Below, piece after piece: positions 8,088-14,801 of a stretch of 18,649 nt of DNA. The notes beneath the pieces are model-generated. The model ran no database searches. It was not told the DNA's origin and was given only the letters and a program-made list of their open reading frames with translations. The translations under genes and the position numbers were made by a program. This DNA comes from CAYXEN01 sp964464035 (GTDB taxonomy: Bacteria > Krumholzibacteriota > Krumholzibacteriia > WVZY01), in contig CAYXEN010000056.1 of NCBI GenBank assembly GCA_964464035.1, forward strand, positions 1 to 18,649, given 5' to 3'. Within the stretch, counting starts at the first letter, position 1; every line of letters begins with the position of its first letter.

Positions 8088-8969
8088 ATGGTCGAAATCA
8101 AGCAGATGGAAACAAGGCGCCTGCTGCCTTGCAGGGGGATGTCCCTGGCTCTCAAGCGTACACCCCTCGTAATGGGGATCGTCAACGTCACCCCGGATTC
8201 TTTTTCAGACGGCGGTGAATTCCTCGCCGTGGACAAGGCGATCGAGCACGCCAGGCGCCTAGCCGAAGAGGGCGCCGACATCATCGACATCGGCGGTGAA
8301 TCCACCAGGCCGGGATCCGACCCGGTCCCGGCGGACGAAGAAATGAACCGCGTGCTTCCGGTCGTCGAGGCGCTCGTGCCCGAAACGAGGATCCCCATAT
8401 CCATCGACACCAGAAAGCCCGAAGTCGCCCGCGCCGCCCTCGAAGCGGGATGTCACATCGTGAACGACGTGAGCGCGTGCGCGGACGGGACGATGGCGGA
8501 AGTGATCGCGGCCTTCGACGTCCCGGTCGTCATCATGCACATGCGGGGAGACCCGAAGACCATGCAGGTGAATCCCCGCTACGAGGACGTCGTCTCCGAA
8601 GTCAAGGAATTCCTCCGCGAGAGAGCCGAGCGGCTCATCGCCGCCGGCGTCAAGGAAGACCGGATCATAATCGATCCCGGCATAGGCTTCGGCAAGAGGT
8701 TCCGCGACAACCTCGAGCTCATAAAGAACATTGCACAAATCCGTTCCCTCGGATATCCTGTACTCGTGGGTGCTTCCAGGAAGAGGTTCCTCGGGGAGGT
8801 CCTCGACGCCGAAGTCGACGAGAGGCTGTACGGGAGCCTCGCCGTTGCGGCCCACTGTTACTTCGCCGGCGTGGATATCATCCGAGTCCACGACGTGAGA
8901 GCGACACGGGAAATCCTGGCGGTGCTCGACGCACTGTCCCACCCGGAAGATTACTCGGCCGAGTGGTAG
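8088..8969 (+). CDS. folP: Dihydropteroate synthase
   Basis: Condenses 6-hydroxymethyl-dihydropterin diphosphate with p-aminobenzoate in folate synthesis; the sulfonamide target. A TIM barrel of 293 residues with the expected signatures: GIVNVTPDSFSDGG at 30-43, DIGGESTRPG at 67-76, ISIDT at 104-108, NDVSA at 126-130, IIDPGIGFGK, GASRKRFLG and IRVHDV near the C-terminus. The first 17-25 residues precede the conserved core. Met7 and Met18 are possible later starts, and no start has a well-spaced Shine-Dalgarno sequence, so the exact N-terminus is uncertain. It follows ftsH by 6 nt, a common ftsH-folP pairing, and is in the same reading frame as cdaA, separated by the TAG stop and 30 nt. Confidence 0.96.
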   Translation: MVEIKQMETRRLLPCRGMSLALKRTPLVMGIVNVTPDSFSDGGEFLAVDKAIEHARRLAEEGADIIDIGGESTRPGSDPVPADEEMNRVLPVVEALVPETRIPISIDTRKPEVARAALEAGCHIVNDVSACADGTMAEVIAAFDVPVVIMHMRGDPKTMQVNPRYEDVVSEVKEFLRERAERLIAAGVKEDRIIIDPGIGFGKRFRDNLELIKNIAQIRSLGYPVLVGASRKRFLGEVLDAEVDERLYGSLAVAAHCYFAGVDIIRVHDVRATREILAVLDALSHPEDYSAEW

Positions 8970-8999
8970 TTTTTCATCAACCCTTCACCTGCTTGCAAA

Positions 9000-9788
9000 A
9001 TGGGCTACCTCACCACTGATCTCATCGTAGACGCCATCGACGTCCTGATCGTCTTCTTTCTCCTGTACAAGCTCTTCGCCCTCATGCAGGGAACGAGGGC
9101 GGTGCACATGTTCTTCGGGTTGATACTCCTCTTCATCCTCTCGGTCATCGCGCAGTGGTTCAACCTGATCGCGCTCAACTGGATCATTTCGAGTCTGAAG
9201 ACCGTCTGGGTGATCGCCTTCGTCATAATTTTCCAGCCGGAACTCCGCAGGGCGCTCGCCTCGCTTGGACAGAACCGCTTCATCAGCCGATTCCTGCGCG
9301 TCAAGGAAACCGGCTTGATACCCGAGATCACGAGGGCTTGTTCCCGGCTCGCCGACAAGGGCCTGGGCGCACTGATCGTGCTCGAGAAGGACACGGGGCT
9401 CAAGAACTTCATAGAGACGGGAACGAAGATAGACGCCAAGGTGAGCGCCGAGCTCCTGGAGACGATATTCACTCCCCCCAGCCCGCTCCATGACGGCGCC
9501 GCGATCATTCAGAACGACCGCGTGGCGGCGGCAGGGTGCATCCTTCCCCTCACCCAGGACCAGCGTCTCTCGTCGGCTCTCGGCACGAGGCACCGCGCGG
9601 CGATCGGCCTGTCCGAGGAGACGGACGCCATCGTGATCGTCGTTTCGGAGGAAACGCGGACCATATCGTGCGCTCAAGGCGGGAAACTAAAGCGGAAGAT
9701 AGACATCAACACGCTGCGCAGCGATCTCATAAAGAGCTTCGGCATCACCGGCGAGGAGAAGACCGCGAAGGCGCCTACACCGGCCTAG
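9000..9788 (+). CDS. cdaA: Diadenylate cyclase CdaA
   Basis: Membrane enzyme that makes cyclic di-AMP from two ATP; this messenger commonly controls potassium and osmolyte transport and cell-wall balance. The 262-residue product has three N-terminal membrane segments (about 8-28, 34-52 and 58-78) followed by the DAC domain. The two catalytic motifs are intact: LHDGA at 163-167 and GTRHR at 195-199. It is the last gene of the plus-strand operon. No Shine-Dalgarno sequence is visible before the ATG (the preceding bases are CTTGCAAA), so initiation may depend on reading from folP. The regulator cdaR (ybbR) and glmM, which often follow cdaA, are absent. The gene is convergent with the M16 protease, leaving 26 bp and no clear terminator. 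Confidence 0.96.
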   Translation: MGYLTTDLIVDAIDVLIVFFLLYKLFALMQGTRAVHMFFGLILLFILSVIAQWFNLIALNWIISSLKTVWVIAFVIIFQPELRRALASLGQNRFISRFLRVKETGLIPEITRACSRLADKGLGALIVLEKDTGLKNFIETGTKIDAKVSAELLETIFTPPSPLHDGAAIIQNDRVAAAGCILPLTQDQRLSSALGTRHRAAIGLSEETDAIVIVVSEETRTISCAQGGKLKRKIDINTLRSDLIKSFGITGEEKTAKAPTPA

Positions 9789-9814
9789 CGGCGCCGCTCC
9801 TTCGCGTCATCGTT

Positions 9815-12514
9815 CTATTTCTCGTCTTTCTTTTCTTTCTCTTCGGGAACGAGCTTGACCAGCACGGCCCGCTTCTCGTCGAAAACGGCCGCTGCTGCCG
9901 CCTTTATATCCTCTTTGGTGACTTGCTGGATCATCTCGGGCATCTCGTCGACGACCTGGTAACCGAACCCCAAGGCCTCGTAACTCGCGTACGCCATCGC
10001 CTGTGAGAAGTTCCTCTGGAGCTGCATGATCCTCGTGCCGATCAGCCACTCTTTGGATCGCTCGATCTCGTCGTCGCTCACCTTCTCCTTCGTCACCTTC
10101 TTGAGCTCGTCGATTATGACCTTGAAGGCCTCGTCCACGCCCTCTTCGGTGGGATTGGCGTAGCCCATGAAGAGGGAACGTTCCTTGAGGGGGATGAACG
10201 CGCTTCCCGCCATGTATCCCAGCGACCTCTTGTCGCGCAGCTCGACGAAGAGCCGCCCCCCGAGGCCGGTGAGGAGCCCGTTCAACACTTCCAGGCTCCA
10301 CGCCTCCCCGGTCATCATCGGAGGCGCGAGGAATCCGACCAGGGCCATGGATTGCTTGACGTCCTCCTTGCGAAGTTCGTGAAGCCCCGTCCTGGCCGGC
10401 CTATCGGGCGCCGCGACGGTCGGCTTCGGGACCTCTCCGGCTTCGAGGTCCCCGAAGATTTCGGTTGCGAACTTCCTGGCCTCGCCTTCCTCTATATCGC
10501 CTATGAAAGCTACGACGATGTTGCCGGGCACGAGGAGATTCCGGTAGAAGGCGACGCAGTCGTCGCGCGAGAGCGCTTTCAACTCCTCCTCGTCACCGAG
10601 GAACGGCTTGGAATACGGGTGCTTGCCGAAGAGATCCGCGAAGAGAGTGTCGATGCCGAGCAGGGTGGGGGTGTCGTGACGCTTGGCGAGCTCTTCGAGG
10701 AGCTTGTCCTGCTCCTTCCGGACTTCTTGTTCGGGGAAAGTGGGTTCCCGTATCACTTGCTTGTAGACCGGCAGGACTTTTTCGACGTTCTCCGAGAGGA
10801 TGTTCGTATAGACCCCCGCCACGTCGAAGCTGGAAAGGCTCTCGATGTTGCCTCCCAAACCCTCCACCTTCTCTGCTATCGTCCCCGCATCGTAGGACTT
10901 CGTGCCCTTGACGAGGGAGCGGAAGGTGAGGATGGAGAGGCCCGCCTTGCCCGGTTCTTCGAGGCGGGCGCCGCCGCCGAAGAGCGTCACCATGCTTACG
11001 AGAGGCACCATCGGCCTTCGCTTCACTATCACCCGGACGCCGTTTTCGAGCTCGAAGAGCTTGGGAGGCCCAGCAGAGGCCGAGCTCTTCGCCGCGTCGC
11101 CAGGCGAAGACGCCGGCTTCACCGCCGGGGAGGACGGCGCGGCTGCGGCGGTCTCGCCGGGGCCCGCGTCCAACAGGTGCTTCGAAGCCTCGTCTTTCAT
11201 GCCCGCCGGGTCGTAACTCTTTTCCCAGTCCCTCGGCAGGTAGGCCACCATCGAACAGTTCGCGAGCCTGAAATACTTCGCCGCCACCTCCATGATCTGC
11301 GCGGGTGTCACCGCCCTTATCGCCTTTCTGTGTTCTTCCGCCATCCTGTAGTCGCCCATCACCTCGTAGTAACCGAGATTCGACGCCTGCCCTTCCATGG
11401 TTTCCAGTTCGGCGTACATCGATTTTTCGAGCTGGCTCCTCGCCTTGGCGAGCTCTTCCTCCGAAACCGGCTCGCTCTTGAATCTCTGGAGTTCGTCCAG
11501 TATGGCCCCGGCGGCTTCTTCCCACTTCTCGACCGGCATGGAAGCCTGGATCTCGAAGAACCCGGGCCATTTCTCGGCCAGGACCTGCGAGTTGGCCGTC
11601 GTCACGAGCTGCTTCGCTTCGCGGAGATTGCGGTAGAAGCGCGAGCTCTTGCCCGAAGAGAGCAGGCTCGAGAGCATCTCGAGGGCCGGATAATCCTTGT
11701 CGTGGATGTCGGGGATGTGGAACCCGATCCCCACGTAGGCGTGATCGATCGATCCCCTGAATTCCTTGAAACGGAAAGCCTCCTGGGGAGGCTCGGGAGG
11801 AGGCTCGTAGATATCGGCGGGCTTGTCCTCCCACTTGCCGTAGGTCTTTGCGATTTCCTCGAGCGCCGCCCCGGTATCCACGTCGCCCACCACGACGAGC
11901 ACGGCGTTCGAGGGGCGATAGTACGTATGATAGAACTCGAGAAGCTGGTCCCGCTTTATCCTGCGAACGACCTTCTCGTAGCCCGCTATGGGACGCCGGT
12001 AGTTGTGTTTAGTGAACCCGAGCTCCATCGTCCGGTAAAAGATGTACGCATCCGGAGCATCGTCGTACATGCGGGCCTCGTCGATGACCACGATCCGCTC
12101 CTTCTTGAATTCCTTCGGGTCGAAGGTCGAGTGCATCATCGCGTCCGCCTGGACTTCGAGGCCGAGGGAAAAGGACCGCGAGGGCAGGACCACGTAGTAC
12201 ATCGTGTATGAATAGCTCGTGCCGGCGTTGAGATTGCCTCCGGCGGCTTTTATGATCTTGGCTATCTCTCCGACCTTGTACTTCTCGGTTCCCTTGAAGA
12301 CCATGTGTTCCTGGAAGTGGGCCAGCCCGGTCATGTCCTCCGTCTCGTTGACGCTTCCCACGTTGAACCAGACGTTTACGGCCACTATGGGATCGGAATG
12401 ATCCTCCTTTATGATCACCTTCAATCCGTTCGGCAATGTCTTCTTCGTTACACCGGCGACGGCTTCTTGGTTGGTCATGATCATTACCACCATCAGAAAA
12501 AGTATTTTTCGCAT
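9815..12514 (-). CDS. Secreted two-domain M16 family zinc metalloprotease
   Basis: An insulinase/pitrilysin-superfamily protein of 899 residues with a Sec signal peptide (KILFLMVVMIM core, likely cleavage after AVA at 20), so probably periplasmic or exported. The N-terminal M16 unit has the inverted zinc motif H66-F-Q-E69-H70 and, 76 residues after His70, the third ligand Glu146. A Pro/Ala/Ser-rich linker (about residues 455-500) joins a second M16 unit that starts with LENGVRVIVKRRP. That unit lacks HxxEH, as expected for the non-catalytic half, but keeps an R..Y-type LRDKRSLGY near the C-terminus. An upstream Met at 12580 is in frame; I chose 12514 because it gives a clean signal peptide and has a GGGGGG tract about 8 nt upstream. 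Substrate is unknown. Confidence 0.93.
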   Translation of the reverse strand: MRKILFLMVVMIMTNQEAVAGVTKKTLPNGLKVIIKEDHSDPIVAVNVWFNVGSVNETEDMTGLAHFQEHMVFKGTEKYKVGEIAKIIKAAGGNLNAGTSYSYTMYYVVLPSRSFSLGLEVQADAMMHSTFDPKEFKKERIVVIDEARMYDDAPDAYIFYRTMELGFTKHNYRRPIAGYEKVVRRIKRDQLLEFYHTYYRPSNAVLVVVGDVDTGAALEEIAKTYGKWEDKPADIYEPPPEPPQEAFRFKEFRGSIDHAYVGIGFHIPDIHDKDYPALEMLSSLLSSGKSSRFYRNLREAKQLVTTANSQVLAEKWPGFFEIQASMPVEKWEEAAGAILDELQRFKSEPVSEEELAKARSQLEKSMYAELETMEGQASNLGYYEVMGDYRMAEEHRKAIRAVTPAQIMEVAAKYFRLANCSMVAYLPRDWEKSYDPAGMKDEASKHLLDAGPGETAAAAPSSPAVKPASSPGDAAKSSASAGPPKLFELENGVRVIVKRRPMVPLVSMVTLFGGGARLEEPGKAGLSILTFRSLVKGTKSYDAGTIAEKVEGLGGNIESLSSFDVAGVYTNILSENVEKVLPVYKQVIREPTFPEQEVRKEQDKLLEELAKRHDTPTLLGIDTLFADLFGKHPYSKPFLGDEEELKALSRDDCVAFYRNLLVPGNIVVAFIGDIEEGEARKFATEIFGDLEAGEVPKPTVAAPDRPARTGLHELRKEDVKQSMALVGFLAPPMMTGEAWSLEVLNGLLTGLGGRLFVELRDKRSLGYMAGSAFIPLKERSLFMGYANPTEEGVDEAFKVIIDELKKVTKEKVSDDEIERSKEWLIGTRIMQLQRNFSQAMAYASYEALGFGYQVVDEMPEMIQQVTKEDIKAAAAAVFDEKRAVLVKLVPEEKEKKDEK

Positions 12515-12550
12515 GCGGATCGCCCCCCGAGTATCCACTGAGTTCGTTCC

Positions 12551-12580
12551 ATCATATACCGCGGCGCAAAAGAGCGACAA
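12551..12580 (-). promoter_or_regulatory. Candidate sigma70-type promoter of the M16 protease gene
   Basis: Read on the minus strand, TTGTCG (12580-12575, four of six) and TATGAT (12556-12551, five of six) are separated by 18 nt. The predicted start of transcription near 12544 gives a leader of about 30 nt to the ATG at 12514. This supports the shorter start, because the upstream Met at 12580 would lie inside the promoter. Confidence 0.5.
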
Positions 12581-12665
12581 GGAAATTCCGGGGGAGATGA
12601 CACGCCCGTACAGGCAGGAACACGGGGGACGCGATCCCAGGGGATAGCGAAGAGAAAAGGGGGGC

Positions 12666-12765
12666 TCCAGCTTGGAAAGGCCTGATCAGGAGTTCCCGCC
12701 CTCGGTTCTACGGGCGGCCTGCTCGCAAGCAGGTCATTTAGCAACACCCTCTGCAAGTTGCTAGA
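12666..12765. repeat. Cluster of five consecutive inverted repeats
   Basis: Stems read on the plus strand are 12666-12669/12673-12676 (TCCA), the palindrome 12681-12690, 12696-12701/12712-12717 (CCGCCC), 12718-12723/12728-12733 (CCTGCT with loop CGCA) and 12737-12745/12757-12765 (TTTAGCAAC, one G-T pair, 11-nt loop). The last three are directly adjacent. The strand of any transcript is unknown. Confidence 0.55.
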
Positions 12766-13041
12766 CGCCGATTAGGATAACCATACCACCCGAAGAAACT
12801 CCATCGAGTGCGAGCTCCCTGATAAGCGCTTCTTAGACGAGCGCGATTCCTCCCGTGGTCGCGCCGCCAGAAGCCCCCCGATAAACTCGAAGAGATGAGA
12901 AGCTTCGGTGCCTCTCAGCACTACCACCACACCTCACATCCCTGTCACAACCACCCCTCATCTCTCCATGAAACTGCCGATTCCGTTGGATCACATTGGC
13001 AAGACCGGTGCCAACCGGCGAATTCCAGCCCAGAAAGCGTG

Positions 13042-13097
13042 AGACGCATACGAAAGCGTCGCAACAGGTTGCAACTGCATCCCGAGATCCGATGCAG
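13042..13097. repeat. Cluster of three consecutive inverted repeats
   Basis: GACGC/GCGTC with an 8-nt loop, GCAA-CAGG-TTGC, and CTGCATC (13075-13081)/GATGCAG (13091-13097) with a 9-nt loop follow each other almost without gaps. It lies about 110 bp past the stop codon of the leftward response-regulator gene, so it could shape the end of that transcript, although there is no T run. Confidence 0.45.
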
Positions 13098-13205
13098 GAC
13101 CGATCGCGCCCGCGGCGGGACGTTTGTAAACCATGTTCACACGTTCGGAGGAGTCCAGAATGGCAGGGGATCGAAATTGCAGGCGGGAGAGTCGGTTCCA
13201 AGCAT

Positions 13206-14801
13206 TCATCTCTCGCCTACGGGATTCACGCTTTCGCGGACCTCAGTAGGAATCTTTTGCGCGATCGGAGCCATGAAGCCGGCTCGAAGCAGCTCCAGGA
13301 AGTTGGCGACGACCACCGGGTCGAACTGGGTGCCGCTTTTCGCCTTGAGGATTCCCATGGCTTCTTCCCTGCTAAGAGCCTTGCGATAGGACCGATCGGT
13401 GGTCATCGCGTCGAAACTGTCCGCCACCGTTATTATCCTCGCCCCGAGAGGAATTTCCTCGCCCTTCAAGTGGTCGGGGTAGCCTTTGCCGTCGTAGCTC
13501 TCGTGGTGATGCCTCACGAGTTCGACGGTGCCCGCGAGGAATTCCATGTTCTTGAGGATCTTCGCTCCGACCTCGGGATGCCCGCGGAGAATGCTCCATT
13601 CCTCCTCGCTCAGGTCCTCAGTCTTGTTGAGAACCGTTTCGTAGACCCCGAGCTTTCCGATGTCATGAAGCACCGCCCCGAAAGCTATCAGCCGCTTGTC
13701 TTCCTTGCTCAGTTCCATCTTCTCGGCTATCGCGGTGGCGTATGCCGCCACTCTTTCCGTGTGACCCTTCGTGTATGCATCCTTCGCCTCGATGATGGAC
13801 ACCAGCGTCTTCACCGTCGAAAGGTACGTGTTCTGCAGCTTGTTGAACAGTCGCGCGTTCTCCATGCCGATACCCACCGAGTTGCATATGGAGAACAGGA
13901 TGTCCAGGTCGAAAGGCGTGTAATCCTTGTGGCTGATCTTGGGACCGGTGAAAACCACTCCCCTGATCTTCTTCCTCACGATCACCGGGGTCGCGTATTC
14001 GAAGATCGCCAGGCGCAGGTCGGGAAGCTTGTGGACCCATCGTCGATCTCTCGTCCTGACGATTTTTCTGGGCTTTCGCCACTTGGTGATCCAGGCGATG
14101 AAGGAACCGTTCGTGTCGATCTCGAGATCGGCCAGCTTGCTCTTGTCGAATCCCTTGGCGCCGCGCAGCGTGAACACGTCGCCCTTGTCCCCGCTCGAAG
14201 TGAACAGAGCCATGCTCGAGATCTTGAGCTCACCCACGATGGTGAGCGCAAAAAGGTTTATCAATTCATCCATGTCGAGCTGGCGGTTCAAGTCCTGGGA
14301 CAGTGAAAAGAGCGTCTTTATCGAGAGCAGTTGCTTCTTCAGTTCGCGGTTCAGCTTGGCGTAATTCTGTTGCTCGAGGTTCACTTCCGTCTCGAGGGCC
14401 CTCTTTTCGGCTTCGAGCACCTTCGTCTTCTTCGATCTCTCGATGGCCCTGTCGATCTTCTTCTTGAGCTCTTCCAGGGCGAAAGGCTTGACTATGTAAT
14501 CCTCGGCGCCCTCGTCGAGGCCGACCAGCCTGGTTTCGAGATCCGAGTCTGCGGACAGGAAAAGCACCGGGGTGGAATCCTCGTCCTCCATCTTGCGGAT
14601 TCTCTTCAGGACCTCCCTGCCGTCGATATCGGGGAGCATCATGTCGAGAACGACCATGTCGGGGTTCCAATCCTTGAACCCGGCCAACGCCTCCTTGCCC
14701 TCGCTCGCCGTGTGTACCACGTATCCATCGTTCGAAAGCGACTGCCTCAATATGTCCAGCACATTGTCATCATCGTCTACGACGAGGATCGTATTCTTCA
14801 T
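13206..14801 (-). CDS. Response regulator with GAF-like and intact HD-GYP domains (probable c-di-GMP phosphodiesterase)
   Basis: A 531-residue cytoplasmic protein. The receiver domain (1-120) has the acidic pocket VVDDDD at 7-12, phospho-acceptor Asp53 in VVLDMM, Ser83 and Lys105 (IVKPF), so it should be phosphorylated by a histidine kinase. A charged helical linker (about 110-160) leads to a GAF-like sensor region (about 165-320). The HD-GYP domain (about 330-510) keeps the expected metal and catalytic residues: H347 (KGHTERV), H379-D380 with K383 (HDIGK), H408, HHHE at 431-434, GYP at 440-442 and the VADSFDAM segment. HD-GYP proteins of this type hydrolyse c-di-GMP to pGpG or GMP. Its ATG overlaps the upstream gene's TGA (ATGA, 14798-14801), so the two are translationally coupled. 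Confidence 0.93.
   Translation of the reverse strand: MKNTILVVDDDDNVLDILRQSLSNDGYVVHTASEGKEALAGFKDWNPDMVVLDMMLPDIDGREVLKRIRKMEDEDSTPVLFLSADSDLETRLVGLDEGAEDYIVKPFALEELKKKIDRAIERSKKTKVLEAEKRALETEVNLEQQNYAKLNRELKKQLLSIKTLFSLSQDLNRQLDMDELINLFALTIVGELKISSMALFTSSGDKGDVFTLRGAKGFDKSKLADLEIDTNGSFIAWITKWRKPRKIVRTRDRRWVHKLPDLRLAIFEYATPVIVRKKIRGVVFTGPKISHKDYTPFDLDILFSICNSVGIGMENARLFNKLQNTYLSTVKTLVSIIEAKDAYTKGHTERVAAYATAIAEKMELSKEDKRLIAFGAVLHDIGKLGVYETVLNKTEDLSEEEWSILRGHPEVGAKILKNMEFLAGTVELVRHHHESYDGKGYPDHLKGEEIPLGARIITVADSFDAMTTDRSYRKALSREEAMGILKAKSGTQFDPVVVANFLELLRAGFMAPIAQKIPTEVRESVNPVGER

Larger units (their letters stand above)
12581..13205. other. 625-bp intergenic region rich in hairpins, no convincing gene
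   Basis: The region lies downstream of the REC-GAF-HD-GYP gene and upstream of the M16 gene, both leftward. The open frames here have poor composition and no recognisable domain, so I treat it as non-coding. It holds two runs of consecutive dyads. The first, 12666-12765, has TCCA/TGGA, the palindrome CCTGATCAGG, CCGCCC/GGGCGG, CCTGCT-CGCA-AGCAGG and TTTAGCAAC/GTTGCTAGA. The second, 13042-13097, has GACGC/GCGTC, GCAA-CAGG-TTGC and CTGCATC/GATGCAG. None is followed by a T run on either strand, so these are not obvious intrinsic terminators. I recognise no known RNA family; a structured RNA or a dispersed intergenic repeat are both possible. Confidence 0.6.

Noticed and set aside
10352..12211. 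A 619-codon open frame on the plus strand opposite the M16 gene
   Set aside because: It is an antisense shadow in GC-rich sequence: Arg/His/Leu-heavy, no domain, and opposite a clear M16 protease.
12493..12756. An 87-codon minus-strand frame over the M16 promoter and the hairpin cluster
   Set aside because: Pro/Ser/Arg-rich, overlaps the M16 start and the predicted promoter, and crosses perfect dyads, so it is more likely structured non-coding DNA than a gene.
12833..13389. Open frames on both strands across the 625-bp gap
   Set aside because: Unusual amino-acid composition, no domain, no good ribosome site, and the plus-strand one runs into the response regulator gene in antisense.
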